DNA of 64,000 nt from Clostridium sp. AWRP (GTDB lineage Bacteria; Bacillota; Clostridia; Clostridiales; Clostridiaceae). The position numbers and the translations under genes were made by a program. Below the pieces are notes generated by a model. That model was not told the origin of the DNA. It was given only the letters and a program-made list of their open reading frames with translations, and did no database searches. Within the stretch, counting starts at the first letter, position 1. Every line of letters begins with the position of its first letter. The stretch spans positions 1-64,000 of the forward strand of contig NZ_CP029758.2 of the NCBI RefSeq assembly GCF_004006395.2, read 5' to 3'. This document shows, in pieces, positions 40,402 to 49,711 of this stretch.

Positions 40402-40455
40402 AATTTGCTGAAACACTGTAAAATTTTTCAAAGTAATACGGTGTTTCAGCAAATT
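40402..40455. terminator. Inverted repeat downstream of the IclR gene
   Basis: AATTTGCTGAAACAC (40402-40416) is repeated inverted at 40441-40455, a perfect 15-bp stem with a 24-base loop. It lies beyond the stop of the minus-strand iclR-like gene and may terminate it, though T-tracts are weak on both sides. Confidence 0.5.
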
Positions 40456-40487
40456 AATTTAAATAGCATTATTAGTGCTGATAAGAC

Positions 40488-41237
40488 TTAATTCAAATTA
40501 ACAGCATCAATTTCTTCTTTTGCCTTTAATAATAATTCAACTGCCAGTTTGTTTTTTTCATCAGTAGCTCGGAAAGTTGGAATACTTATGCTGATGGCTG
40601 CGGTTGTTTTTCCTTTTGAGGTCAGGGGAACAGCGTAGCAGCGTAAAAATTCTGTTACTTCCTCAACCTCCTTTGCAACATGAGTTTCTCTAATCCTTTT
40701 TAATTCCACTTCTAAAACAGAAAAATCCGTTATAGTATTTTTGGTAATGGGTTTTAAGCCATCAGGATAAAGCGTTTTTATTTCTTCAATATTGTATTCG
40801 CTTAATAGGGCTTTCCCTAATGCTGTACAATAAGCGGGTATTCGTTTCCCTACATATGAAATAAGTCGAATATCAATATCTTTTATAGGATCTTCTTTTA
40901 ATATATAAAGTACATTGTTTCCATCAAGAATGCCCATTTGACAGGTTTCATCGATATTACTGACAATGTTCTTCATTATTTTTTGTATAAAATCTAACAT
41001 ATTTTTATTTCGTGAATAGGATGCTCCGATACAAAAAGTGGAAATTCCTATTGAATACTTTAGAGAGCTTTTTTCAAGAGAAAGAAAATTACGTTCTAAC
41101 ATTGTCTGGATAATAGGATAAAGGGTGCTTTTTGGTACATCAATTGTTTCAGAAATCTCTGTTAATGTTAAGCCTTTAGGCTTGACTGACAAAAGATTTA
41201 ATATATTTAGCACTCTTTCCGTTGGTTTATGTGCCAT
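40488..41237 (-). CDS. IclR-family transcriptional regulator
   Basis: The 249-residue protein has an N-terminal winged HTH (KPKGLTLTEISETIDVPKST) and a C-terminal IclR effector-binding domain (ISYVGKRIPAYCTALGKALL, RCYAVPLTSKGKTTAAISIS). ATG at 41237 is chosen for the GGTGGT about 7 bases upstream and the usual start MAHKPTERVLNIL; the frame is open to 41252. KdgR-type IclR proteins sense sugar-acid intermediates. It is divergent from the aldolase-dehydratase-permease operon and probably controls it through the palindrome at 41465-41497. Confidence 0.88.
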   Translation of the reverse strand: MAHKPTERVLNILNLLSVKPKGLTLTEISETIDVPKSTLYPIIQTMLERNFLSLEKSSLKYSIGISTFCIGASYSRNKNMLDFIQKIMKNIVSNIDETCQMGILDGNNVLYILKEDPIKDIDIRLISYVGKRIPAYCTALGKALLSEYNIEEIKTLYPDGLKPITKNTITDFSVLEVELKRIRETHVAKEVEEVTEFLRCYAVPLTSKGKTTAAISISIPTFRATDEKNKLAVELLLKAKEEIDAVNLN

Positions 41238-41424
41238 ATTTACAACCACCATTCAAATTTTTATAAAACTTTGTTATACAATAACAATTATAAATGCCTT
41301 GTTAGTAATATTCAATCTCCATTTACACATATAAAAATAAATATTTCTATAAAAGCACTTCAATTAAAATATCAAGAAAAATGTCTCTATTTTTTTAATT
41401 CTACAATAATGCCCAAATATTACC

Positions 41425-41497
41425 TTGACATGACAAAAAATTGTGATATTATTTAACTATAATATTCGTATAAACAAATAAGATTTGTATATACGAA
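41425..41497 (+). promoter_or_regulatory. Promoter and operator of the sugar-acid operon
   Basis: TTGACA (41425-41430) and TATTAT (41447-41452) form a promoter. Just downstream, TTCGTATA (41465-41472) and TATACGAA (41490-41497) are inverted, with ACAAAT/ATTTGT inside. This is a likely IclR-family operator that would block elongation or initiation. Further down, AGGAGGAG at about 41504-41511 is not followed by a usable start codon, and the remaining leader to 41691 shows no other structure. Confidence 0.65.
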
Positions 41498-41691
41498 AGA
41501 ATGAGAGGAGGAGCAATTTCATAAGTCATTAAGGTATCACTAAAAATTTTAAATTATTACTTAAGTATGCATAAAAGCTTTGACTATTTTTGTGAATTAT
41601 TAAGTAGTTAAACTAATTATTTAGAATACATGTAAACAATTACAAATTAGACTTTGAATTTAGTTAATTATTACTAAGGGGGAAAACATAT

Positions 41692-42597
41692 ATGAAAAAA
41701 GCTAGATTTATAACACCTGTTGTTACTGCATTCGATGCTAATGGAAACTTAGATATCCAGGCAAATAAAAACATTTATGACTATCTTATAAACGCAGGTA
41801 TAGATGGTTTGCTTATTATGGGAAGCTCAGGTGAGTTCTATGCCATGTCTACTGAACAAAGGAAGGAATTAATTGATCTTGTTACTTCCTATGTAAATAA
41901 AAGGACAAAGGTTATTATTGGAACAGGCTGTATGACAATAGAAGATACAATTGAACTTTCCAATTATGCCATTGATGCTGGAGCAGATGATATTATCATT
42001 ATTAGTCCATATTATTTTAGTCTAACAGATGAAAGTTTGGAATTTTACTATGGAAAGGTGGCTGAATCTGTAAAAGGTAATATTTATTTATATAATTACC
42101 CTGACAGAACAGGACATGATTTATCGCCAGAATTAACACTTAATTTACTGAGAAAGCACAGCAACATTGTTGGTTATAAAGATACAGTATCTGAAATGGG
42201 ACATACTAGAAAATTAATCCAAACTGTACAGAATGAGTTCCCTGATTTTGAGATATTCTCAGGGTTTGATGAAAACTTTGTTCGTAATATTTTTTCTGGT
42301 GGAAGCGGGTGTATTAGCGCACTTTCCAATCTTTATCCGGAGATTTTTGTAGATTGGGTAAAAGCAGTTAATGAGAAAAATATGGATAAAGCAGCTGAAA
42401 TTCAGAATTCTGTTGATAAGTTAGCAGAATTATATGAAGTTAGTAAATGCTTTATTCCAATTGTAAAAAAAGCCATGATGTTAAAAGGTATTGATATTAA
42501 AGACTACTGCAAAACTCCTCTTCTTCAAGCTAATGAAGAACAAACCAATTCAATTAAAAAGCTTATGAAAGAGATCAATCATATAATATCAAAATAA
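41692..42597 (+). CDS. Dihydrodipicolinate synthase-family aldolase (2-keto-3-deoxy sugar-acid type)
   Basis: The 301-residue protein is a DHDPS/NAL-family TIM barrel. The Schiff-base lysine is Lys163 (GYKDTVSEMGH), the catalytic tyrosine lies in YLYNYPDRTG, and the substrate loop begins GSSGEFYAMSTEQR. The downstream gene is a YagF/YjhG-like aldonate dehydratase, and E. coli pairs that dehydratase with a DHDPS-like aldolase (YagE/YjhH). Cleavage of a 2-keto-3-deoxy-aldonate to pyruvate plus an aldehyde is therefore more likely than lysine synthesis. AAGGGGGA precedes the ATG. Confidence 0.82.
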   Translation: MKKARFITPVVTAFDANGNLDIQANKNIYDYLINAGIDGLLIMGSSGEFYAMSTEQRKELIDLVTSYVNKRTKVIIGTGCMTIEDTIELSNYAIDAGADDIIIISPYYFSLTDESLEFYYGKVAESVKGNIYLYNYPDRTGHDLSPELTLNLLRKHSNIVGYKDTVSEMGHTRKLIQTVQNEFPDFEIFSGFDENFVRNIFSGGSGCISALSNLYPEIFVDWVKAVNEKNMDKAAEIQNSVDKLAELYEVSKCFIPIVKKAMMLKGIDIKDYCKTPLLQANEEQTNSIKKLMKEINHIISK

Positions 42598-42615
42598 TCT
42601 AATGCAGTTTTTTAA

Positions 42616-42645
42616 AAGTTGCTATATAAAAAGTTGCTATATAAA
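42616..42645 (+). repeat. Perfect 15-bp tandem duplication
   Basis: AAGTTGCTATATAAA occurs twice head to tail (42616-42630, 42631-42645) between the aldolase and dehydratase genes. Confidence 0.85.
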
Positions 42646-42678
42646 AAGATTTTTAAATCATAGAGAGGAATGGTTATT

Positions 42679-44652
42679 ATGTCGTTAAAATCAATTTATG
42701 GTGAAGAAGACTCATCTTTATATGAAATTCATACTCATGCAGAAGGACCAAAAGGTTCACTTCCACTTACTCCAGAATTGCTAAAAGATTCACCTAGTGG
42801 AAATATATTCGGAATGACTTTAAATGCTGGTATGGGATGGGAACCATCTGAACTCCTTGGTGGCGACGTGTTAATACTTAGTAATCAAGGAGGAATTCGT
42901 GATAATGATGGTACTCCAATTGCTGTAGGGTTACATACAGGTCACTTTGAATTAGGATTACAAATGAGAGCAGCAGCTGAAGAAATAAAGAAACTTGGAG
43001 GTGTTCCTTATGCTGCATATGTAACAGATCCATGTGACGGGCGCAGCCAGGGTACAACTGGAATGTTTGATTCTCTACCTTATCGTAATGATTCGGCAAT
43101 AGTATGCCGTCGTTTAATTCGTTCATTGCCAACACGTCGTGCAGTAATGGGAGTAGCTTCATGTGACAAAGGACTGCCTGCAATGATGATGGCACTAGCA
43201 TCTATGCATGATTTGCCAACTGTTATTGTTCCTGGTGGTGCAACACTTAAAGCCGTAGAGGGTGAAGATGCAGGAACTGTTCAAACTATAGGAGTCAGAT
43301 TTGCAAATAATGAACTTTCATTAGAAGATGCTTGCCGACGTGGATGCAATGCTTGTGCTTCTGCTGGTGGAGGATGTCAATTTTTAGGTACAGCTGGTAC
43401 TTCTCAAGTTATTGCTGAAGCGCTTGGAATAGCATTGCCTCATTCTGCTTTAGCGCCTTCTGGTCAGCCAATATGGAAGGAAATTGCTAGACAATCAGCT
43501 AAAGCAGTTTGGGATATGGCAGACAATGAAATAACCACAAAGGATATTATTACAGATAAAGCAATTGAAAATGCCATGGTAGTTCATGCTGCTTTTGGAG
43601 GTTCAACAAACTTCCTTCTTCATCTTCCAGCAATTGCACATGCTGCTAATTGCAAAATTCCTACTGTGGAAGACTGGGCAAGAATTAATAAGAAAGTGCC
43701 TCGTTTAGTGAGTGTTCTTCCTATTGGACCAGTTAATTATCCAACAGTAAGTGCATTCTTAGCAGGTGGAGTTCCAGAAGTTATGCTTTATTTAAGAAAG
43801 CTTGGTCTGCTGCATGAAGATGTTCTTACTGTTACAGGAGAAACACTTGGAGATAACCTTGATTGGTGGGAAAAATCCGAAAGACGTGCCGAGTGTAGAA
43901 AACGTCTGCTTGAAGTGGATAAAATTAATCCTGATGAAATTATCATGAACCCAAGCCAGGCAAAAGAAAGAGGATTAACGTCAACAGTAACTTTTCCTGT
44001 AGGGAACATTGCACCTGAAGGTTCCGTAGTAAAATCAACAGCTATTGATCCATCAGTTATAAGTGACGATGGGGTATTTAGACATACTGGAAAAGCTAAA
44101 GTTTTTACATCCGAAAAAGCAGCTATTAAGGCACTTAAAGATGTGGGAAAGATCAAGGCTGGCGACATAATGATTGTGATGGGCGGAGGCCCAATGGGGA
44201 CTGGAATGGAAGAAACATATCAGTTAACTTCTGCTTTAAAACATTTATCTTTTGGAAAGCATGTTTCTTTAATCACAGATGCACGTTTTTCTGGTGTTTC
44301 TACAGGGGCTTGTTTTGGACATGTAGGTCCTGAAGCATTAGCAGGAGGTCCTATCGGAAAATTAAGGGATGAAGATGTTATTGAGATTATAGTTGATACT
44401 AATAAACTCGAGGGATCAATTAATTTCATTGGAACTGAAGATAACAAACTTTCTTATGAAGAAGCAGCTAAAGTATTAGAATCACGTAAGCCTCATGAAG
44501 GTCTTGAACCTGATGAAGATCTTCCGGATGATACAAGATTGTGGGCAGCACTTCAATCCGTCAGCGGTGGAACCTGGAGAGGAAGCGTATATGATGTAGA
44601 TAAAATTATTGAGGTTATTGAAGCTGGTAAGAAAGCGTTAACTAAAAAATAA
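42679..44652 (+). CDS. IlvD/Edd-family sugar-acid dehydratase (xylonate dehydratase-like)
   Basis: The 657-residue protein belongs to the YagF/YjhG branch of the IlvD/Edd family, which is longer than IlvD and dehydrates aldonates such as D-xylonate. Iron-sulfur ligand cysteines are expected in DPCDGRSQGTTG, ASCDKGLPAMMM and CNACASAGGGC, and GGPMGTGMEE lies in the C-terminal half. ATG at 42679 is used because GAGAGG ends about 11 bases upstream; an ATG at 42670 is too close to it. The product would feed the preceding aldolase. Confidence 0.85.
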   Translation: MSLKSIYGEEDSSLYEIHTHAEGPKGSLPLTPELLKDSPSGNIFGMTLNAGMGWEPSELLGGDVLILSNQGGIRDNDGTPIAVGLHTGHFELGLQMRAAAEEIKKLGGVPYAAYVTDPCDGRSQGTTGMFDSLPYRNDSAIVCRRLIRSLPTRRAVMGVASCDKGLPAMMMALASMHDLPTVIVPGGATLKAVEGEDAGTVQTIGVRFANNELSLEDACRRGCNACASAGGGCQFLGTAGTSQVIAEALGIALPHSALAPSGQPIWKEIARQSAKAVWDMADNEITTKDIITDKAIENAMVVHAAFGGSTNFLLHLPAIAHAANCKIPTVEDWARINKKVPRLVSVLPIGPVNYPTVSAFLAGGVPEVMLYLRKLGLLHEDVLTVTGETLGDNLDWWEKSERRAECRKRLLEVDKINPDEIIMNPSQAKERGLTSTVTFPVGNIAPEGSVVKSTAIDPSVISDDGVFRHTGKAKVFTSEKAAIKALKDVGKIKAGDIMIVMGGGPMGTGMEETYQLTSALKHLSFGKHVSLITDARFSGVSTGACFGHVGPEALAGGPIGKLRDEDVIEIIVDTNKLEGSINFIGTEDNKLSYEEAAKVLESRKPHEGLEPDEDLPDDTRLWAALQSVSGGTWRGSVYDVDKIIEVIEAGKKALTKK

Positions 44653-44698
44653 CAAATCTTTTATGTTTAAAAACTAGAGAGGTTAGGGGGAGTATATT

Positions 44699-46048
44699 AT
44701 GCCATTACTAATGGTAGGGTTAGGTGTAGTATTCTTAATTATATTAATTTCTAAATTTAAATTAAACACATTTCTTTCACTGTTGATTGTTTCATTTGCT
44801 GTAGCCTTGGGGTTGGGGATACCACTTGGGAAAATTGTTTCAAGCATCGAAAACGGTATGGGTGGAACGCTCGGCCACATAGCTTTAATATTTGGACTTG
44901 GTGCCATGCTTGGTAGATTAGTTGCTGATTCAGGCGGAGCACACCGTATTGCTATGACTTTAATTAACAAGTTTGGTGTAAAACGAATTCAGTGGGCTGT
45001 TGTAGTTGCTTCATTTGTTGTTGGTATAGCAATGTTTTTTGAAGTAGGATTAGTTTTATTAATTCCAATTGTATTTTCTATTGCAAGAGAATTAAAAATT
45101 CCTCCAATATATTTAGGCATTCCTATGCTTGCTGCTTTATTAGTAACACACAGCTTTCTACCTCCACATCCAGGACCAACAGTAATAGCTGGAGCATATG
45201 GAGCAGACATTGGAACGGTTTTATTATATGGTATTATTGTAGCAATACCATGTGTTATTATGGCAGGACCAGTATTCACTAAAGTTGCTAAAAAAATTAT
45301 ACCAAGTGCTTTTGAAAAAACCGGAAATATTGAATCTTTAGGCAAACAAAAAACATTTAAAATGGAAGAAACACCTGGTTTTGGAATTAGTTTATTAACA
45401 GCAATGTTTCCTGTTATTTTGATGATGATTTCCACAATAATTTCAATGGTACAAAAAACAGCAGGAATTAAAGGAAATTCATTTTTTACTATTGTTAGTT
45501 TTATTGGTAATCCAGACACTGCAATGCTTATATCTTTAATAGTTGCAGTATATACAATGGGAATAGGAAGGAAAATTCCAATTAAACAAGTGGGAGCTTC
45601 CTGCTCAGCTGCAGCTGCATCAATTGGAATGATGATTTTAATTATTGGCGGCGGTGGTGCTTTTAAACAAGTACTTATTGATGGAGGCGTTGGTAAATAT
45701 ATAGCTACATTATTCAGTGGAAGTTCTATATCGCCTATACTACTTGCATGGGTAGTTGCAGCAATCTTACGTATTTCATTAGGGTCTGCAACTGTAGCGG
45801 CTTTATCAACATCAGGTTTAGTTATTCCAATGCTTGCTAGCTGTGGACATGTTAATTTGGCTCTAGTAACACTTGCAACTGGATGTGGAAGTGCAATAGC
45901 CTCTCATGTAAACGATGCAGGATTCTGGATGGTTAAAGAATACTTTGGTTTCAGTATGAAGGAAACATTTTCAACCTGGACTTTGTTATCAACCATTTTA
46001 TCAGTAACAGGATTAATATGTATTTTGATATTGAATATGTTTGTTTAA
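44699..46048 (+). CDS. GntP-family gluconate/sugar-acid permease
   Basis: A 449-residue polytopic membrane protein of the GntP family with about twelve hydrophobic segments. Family-like stretches include GGTLGHIALIFGLGAMLGRL, THSFLPPHPGPTVIAGAYGA and GSGIASHVNDAGFW-like GSAIASHVNDAGFW. GntP permeases import gluconate and related aldonates with protons. With the dehydratase and aldolase it completes an uptake-and-breakdown route. GGGGGAG precedes the ATG. It is 46 bases after the dehydratase and thus in the same operon. Confidence 0.9.
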   Translation: MPLLMVGLGVVFLIILISKFKLNTFLSLLIVSFAVALGLGIPLGKIVSSIENGMGGTLGHIALIFGLGAMLGRLVADSGGAHRIAMTLINKFGVKRIQWAVVVASFVVGIAMFFEVGLVLLIPIVFSIARELKIPPIYLGIPMLAALLVTHSFLPPHPGPTVIAGAYGADIGTVLLYGIIVAIPCVIMAGPVFTKVAKKIIPSAFEKTGNIESLGKQKTFKMEETPGFGISLLTAMFPVILMMISTIISMVQKTAGIKGNSFFTIVSFIGNPDTAMLISLIVAVYTMGIGRKIPIKQVGASCSAAAASIGMMILIIGGGGAFKQVLIDGGVGKYIATLFSGSSISPILLAWVVAAILRISLGSATVAALSTSGLVIPMLASCGHVNLALVTLATGCGSAIASHVNDAGFWMVKEYFGFSMKETFSTWTLLSTILSVTGLICILILNMFV

Positions 46049-46107
46049 TACCTTACGTCCAATTTCATTAACTTAAGAATATTTAATAAAACTGAATACT
46101 AATAACA

Positions 46108-46152
46108 CAAAACCCTTGAAATCTAAATCCTGTGATTCCAAGAGTTTTGCAT
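46108..46152 (+). terminator. Probable terminator after the GntP gene
   Basis: CAAAACCCTTGAAATC (46108-46123) and GATTCCAAGAGTTTTG (46134-46149) form an imperfect 16-bp stem, with a short T-rich tail. Confidence 0.55.
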
Positions 46153-46217
46153 TTAATCACATTTTGAACACCTAGAACATATTATAATTTCGTAAGACTA
46201 TGAAAGAAAGGAACAAT

Positions 46218-46820
46218 ATGTATAATAATTATAAAAAGTATCCATGTGATGATTGCATTAATACACAAAAGTATAATGCTTATCCGTGTCCTTTGTATGA
46301 CCCAAATTATTTGAGACAATTTAATGATCCATATATTCCTTTTGATGATGAAATTGAGGATGATTCAAGATTTGAATTTTCACAATTATCAAGGAGTGAT
46401 GGATCAATTCAACTGAAGGATTATGGACCACAACCCTTTGTAGTTGACATTAATAAGGCAACTAAACAAAATAATGCTTTTCGTACTGTTTTATGGACAG
46501 GAAAACATCTGCAAGTTACATTAATGAGCATCAATGTTGGTGATGATATTGGTTTGGAAATTCATCCCAATGTTGATCAATTCATACGTATTGAAGAAGG
46601 ACAGGGACTTGTTAAAATGGGAAAAAGTAAATATAATCTGAACTTTCAGAAAAAAGTATACGATGACTTTGCTATAATGATACCTGCTGGTACATGGCAC
46701 AATGTTATCAATACAGGTGATAAAGCGCTTAAAGTATATTCTATTTATGCACCTCCTCAACATCCACGCAATACTGTTCATGTCACTAAAGCGGATGCAG
46801 AAGCTGCTGAAAAGGGTTAG
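46218..46820 (+). CDS. Cupin-domain protein
   Basis: From the ATG at 46218 (AAGAAAGGAA upstream) the protein has 200 residues. A cysteine-containing N-terminal segment (PCDDCINTQKYNAYPCPLYD) precedes a single cupin domain with motif 1 EIHPNVDQFIRIEEGQG and motif 2 IMIPAGTWHNVINTG, which would hold a metal. Such small cupins include isomerases and binding proteins; the activity is not predictable. It lies behind the sugar-acid operon but beyond a probable terminator, so a link with that pathway is only positional. Confidence 0.78.
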   Translation: MYNNYKKYPCDDCINTQKYNAYPCPLYDPNYLRQFNDPYIPFDDEIEDDSRFEFSQLSRSDGSIQLKDYGPQPFVVDINKATKQNNAFRTVLWTGKHLQVTLMSINVGDDIGLEIHPNVDQFIRIEEGQGLVKMGKSKYNLNFQKKVYDDFAIMIPAGTWHNVINTGDKALKVYSIYAPPQHPRNTVHVTKADAEAAEKG

Positions 46821-46853
46821 TACTAATTACGTAAAAAAGTAAATAATTATTTT

Positions 46854-46893
46854 AACACCGTATTATTCAAAAGAATTTTACGGTGTTTTTTAT
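46854..46893 (+). terminator. Terminator after the cupin gene
   Basis: AACACCGTA (46854-46862) pairs with TACGGTGTT (46879-46887), with an internal ATTCAAAAGAAT turn, followed by TTTTTATATTT. Confidence 0.85.
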
Positions 46894-47039
46894 ATTTGTA
46901 TTTTAAATATATTCTTGAATATGGTATAAAGAATAAATAAGAAAAAGTATGTCTCATGTCATAAGACAAAGTAAAGCACAAAAACACAGGAGTATATTCT
47001 CTAATTCTTATATAATTATTTTAAAAGGAGATGAGATCT

Positions 47040-47924
47040 TTGGAGACAATTAGGATGCTAAATAATACACTTGAATATATTGAAAACAATCTAGATATGG
47101 AACTTAATATAGAAGATATATCAAAGGTTGCATGCTCATCACGATATCACTTTCAACGTATGTTTTATGCATTAACAGGATTCACTGTAAGTCAATATAT
47201 AAGAAATCGGAGGCTAACTCTTGCTGCAGAAGAATTAGCTTCAACAGATAAAAAAGTTATTGATGTGGCATTAAAATATGGTTATGAGAGCCCAGAAGCG
47301 TTTACTAAAGCATTTCAAAGGCTTCATGGAATATCTCCATCAGCTTTAAAAAAGTTTAATGGAAAAATTAAAGCCTTTCCAAAAATCTCATTTCAAGTAT
47401 CAATAAAAGGAGAATGTGAAATGATTTATAGAATAGTAGAAAAGGAAGCTTTTAAAGTTTTTGGAATAGGTTTTATAACAACTAAAGTTAATGATGCTGC
47501 TTATAGAGAAATACCGAAATTCATCAGTAAGATTTTTCAAGATGGAACACATGACAGAATTAATGAAATATTAGGTAATCCTAAAGGTACCTTATTGGAT
47601 GGATTTCATTATGACTTTAAAGAAGATGGTACAAGAAAATATATGATGGGACATGAAATGCCTAAAATTGAGATATCAGATGAGTTTACCATACTTGAGA
47701 TACCTAAACTTACATGGGCAGTATTTGAAGGTCACGGAACTACGCCAGATAACTTGATTATACAGGATATATGGAGACGTATATATTCCGAATGGTTTCC
47801 TTCTTCTGGATTTGAACAAGTGGAAGGTCCATGTATTGAAAAGAACTTTTGGAATGATAAAAAGCAGGGGGAATATAAGTGTGAAGTATGGATTCCTGTA
47901 AAAAGAAAATGTACTAATTCGTAA
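47040..47924 (+). CDS. AraC-family regulator with GyrI-like effector domain
   Basis: A protein of about 294 residues. The N-terminal ~100 residues are a double-HTH AraC domain (DISKVACSSRYHFQRMFYAL, then KYGYESPEAFTKAFQRLHG). The C-terminal ~160 residues are a GyrI/Rob-like small-molecule binding domain (FGIGFITTKVNDAAYREIPK, TWAVFEGHGTTPDNL). This layout is common in multidrug-response regulators. TTG at 47040 is preferred: AAAGGAG ends at 47030 and would abut the ATG at 47031. No obvious target gene is adjacent. Confidence 0.85.
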   Translation: METIRMLNNTLEYIENNLDMELNIEDISKVACSSRYHFQRMFYALTGFTVSQYIRNRRLTLAAEELASTDKKVIDVALKYGYESPEAFTKAFQRLHGISPSALKKFNGKIKAFPKISFQVSIKGECEMIYRIVEKEAFKVFGIGFITTKVNDAAYREIPKFISKIFQDGTHDRINEILGNPKGTLLDGFHYDFKEDGTRKYMMGHEMPKIEISDEFTILEIPKLTWAVFEGHGTTPDNLIIQDIWRRIYSEWFPSSGFEQVEGPCIEKNFWNDKKQGEYKCEVWIPVKRKCTNS

Positions 47925-47958
47925 ACTTCTTTTATATATTTTCTAAATTTGTAGCATA

Positions 47959-47990
47959 CAAAAGCGGATAAATTTAACTATCCGCTTTGT
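47959..47990. terminator. Bidirectional terminator between convergent genes
   Basis: AAAGCGGATA (47961-47970) and TATCCGCTTT (47979-47988) form a perfect stem between the AraC gene (plus) and the HAD gene (minus). Confidence 0.75.
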
Positions 47991-47996
47991 ATAAAA

Positions 47997-48821
47997 CTAT
48001 TTGTTTAGTATAAAATTATTGATAGCATAGGCTATTCCAGATTCATTATTGGATTTAGTTACATATTTTGACTTCATCTTAATATCTTCTACAGCATTTC
48101 CCATAGCTATAGGCATTTCAGCACATTCAAACATCTCAATGTCATTATAGTTATCACCAAATACAATAACCTTGTCTAAATCCATTCCAAATTTTTTAGA
48201 TAAAATCTTTAATGCACTACCTTTACAAATACTCGACGCCATTACATCTAGCAGGCCATCAAGCGAACTAACGGCAGTAAGACTTTTATATTTGGAAAAA
48301 TAATCCTTTAATAATTTTACACCTTCAGTATCAGAAATCAATAAAACTTTAAACACGTCCACTTTTTCTAGATATTCAACTGTAGAATTATCTATGTATT
48401 CTATTGGTATCTGCAAGCTAGGAGGTGCAGATTTATTTACATTTTCATAGCTTTTTACCTTATAATTTTTCTTACTGGAATATACCATATTATTAGTATA
48501 AACTAGAAAACCAATATTATTTTTTAAACAATATAATATTATTTCTTTTACTATATTTTTATCTATTGTTTTTGAATAAACAATTTCTCCGGTCGATATA
48601 TTCTTAATGAGTCCTCCATTACAACATATTATATTTCCTTCTAAATTTAATTGTTTTATAAAGGGCTTCATTAAAAGATCTATTCTTCCAGAAGCAATAA
48701 TCACTTCTACTCCATTTTGTTGAAGTTTTTTTAATGCGGCTTCATTTTCTTCTGATATAACTTCGTTGGAATTGAGAAGTGTTCCATCCATATCACATAT
48801 GCACCATTTATATTTAAGCAT
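47997..48821 (-). CDS. Cof-type HAD hydrolase
   Basis: The 274-residue protein is a class IIB HAD phosphatase: motif I DMDGTLLNS (residues 10-18), motif II in EVIIASGR, the lysine around KGSALKILSKKFG, and motif IV GDNYNDIEMF. Such enzymes dephosphorylate sugar phosphates and related metabolites. It is the last gene of the minus-strand sugar-acid set, 28 bases after the aldolase, and may remove phosphorylated dead-end products. The specific substrate is unknown. Confidence 0.85.
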   Translation of the reverse strand: MLKYKWCICDMDGTLLNSNEVISEENEAALKKLQQNGVEVIIASGRIDLLMKPFIKQLNLEGNIICCNGGLIKNISTGEIVYSKTIDKNIVKEIILYCLKNNIGFLVYTNNMVYSSKKNYKVKSYENVNKSAPPSLQIPIEYIDNSTVEYLEKVDVFKVLLISDTEGVKLLKDYFSKYKSLTAVSSLDGLLDVMASSICKGSALKILSKKFGMDLDKVIVFGDNYNDIEMFECAEMPIAMGNAVEDIKMKSKYVTKSNNESGIAYAINNFILNK

Positions 48822-48849
48822 AATTAGTTTCTCCTTAAATGTTTAAATA

Positions 48850-49686
48850 TCAACTAAAAATTTTCATATACTTACTTACAATATCTTCAACGAAATTTAT
48901 CTCCATCAAGGATATATCAGATAAATGATAGTTTTTTTCGTCATTTAATGCTTGTTTTATCTTTTTTACAGTATACATTGATATTTCAGTATTAACATTT
49001 ACCTTACATATTCCGTTTGCTATACAATTTTTTAATTTTTCTTCAGGTGTACCTGAACCTCCATGAAGTACAAATGGAATATTTACTTTTTCTTTTATCT
49101 TTTTTAAAATATCTACCCTTATATTTGGCACACCTTTATACATGCCGTGTACTGTTCCTATAGACACTGCAAGTGCATCAATTTTTGTTCTTCTTACAAA
49201 ATCCTGTGCTTTATCAGGGCTTGTATAAATTTCTTCATCATCTAGTTTTCCTTCATGAGAATTTAAACCTGATGCTAAAGAGCCTAACTCAGCCTCTATG
49301 GATACATTACATGCATGAGCTACTTCAACTACTTTTGAAGTATTTGCAATATTTTCTTCATAGGGTAGTGATGAACCATCATACATTACTGAAGTAAATC
49401 CCGCTTTTATAGACCTATATATGTTTTCTAAACTTTTACAGTGATCCAAATGTAAGGCAAAAGGTACATCAATATTTTTTGACAAGATGTTCACTAGGTT
49501 ATATACAGAATCAACATCCATATTTTTTAAATATTTCTCACCAAAAGCAATTACAGCAGGTGTTTTTTGCTTTTTTATAGCTTGGATTACACCTTTTATA
49601 GTTTCATAGTTATATACATTAAATGAACCAATAGCATACTTTTTTAACCTTGCATCTTCAAGGAGCGGCTTCATATTAACTAACAT
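48850..49686 (-). CDS. Class II fructose-bisphosphate aldolase-family protein
   Basis: A 278-residue zinc-dependent aldolase-family protein with HLDHCKSLENIYRSIKAGFT, the metal-binding EAELGSL segment, and the phosphate-binding HGGSGTPEEKLKNCIANG and KVNVNTEI. In DUF1537-kinase operons, aldolases of this class cleave phosphorylated keto-acids or ketoses to DHAP or similar products. That assignment is by operon context; gatY/kbaY-like tagatose or fructose bisphosphate activity remains possible. It is 25 bases after the kinase gene. Confidence 0.82.
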   Translation of the reverse strand: MLVNMKPLLEDARLKKYAIGSFNVYNYETIKGVIQAIKKQKTPAVIAFGEKYLKNMDVDSVYNLVNILSKNIDVPFALHLDHCKSLENIYRSIKAGFTSVMYDGSSLPYEENIANTSKVVEVAHACNVSIEAELGSLASGLNSHEGKLDDEEIYTSPDKAQDFVRRTKIDALAVSIGTVHGMYKGVPNIRVDILKKIKEKVNIPFVLHGGSGTPEEKLKNCIANGICKVNVNTEISMYTVKKIKQALNDEKNYHLSDISLMEINFVEDIVSKYMKIFS

Positions 49687-49711
49687 ATTTTTTCTCCTAA
49701 TCCCCTTTAAC

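Noticed and set aside
41692..42597. Annotation of the DHDPS-like gene as lysine-biosynthetic dapA
   Set aside because: The neighbouring aldonate dehydratase, GntP permease and IclR regulator point to sugar-acid catabolism instead.
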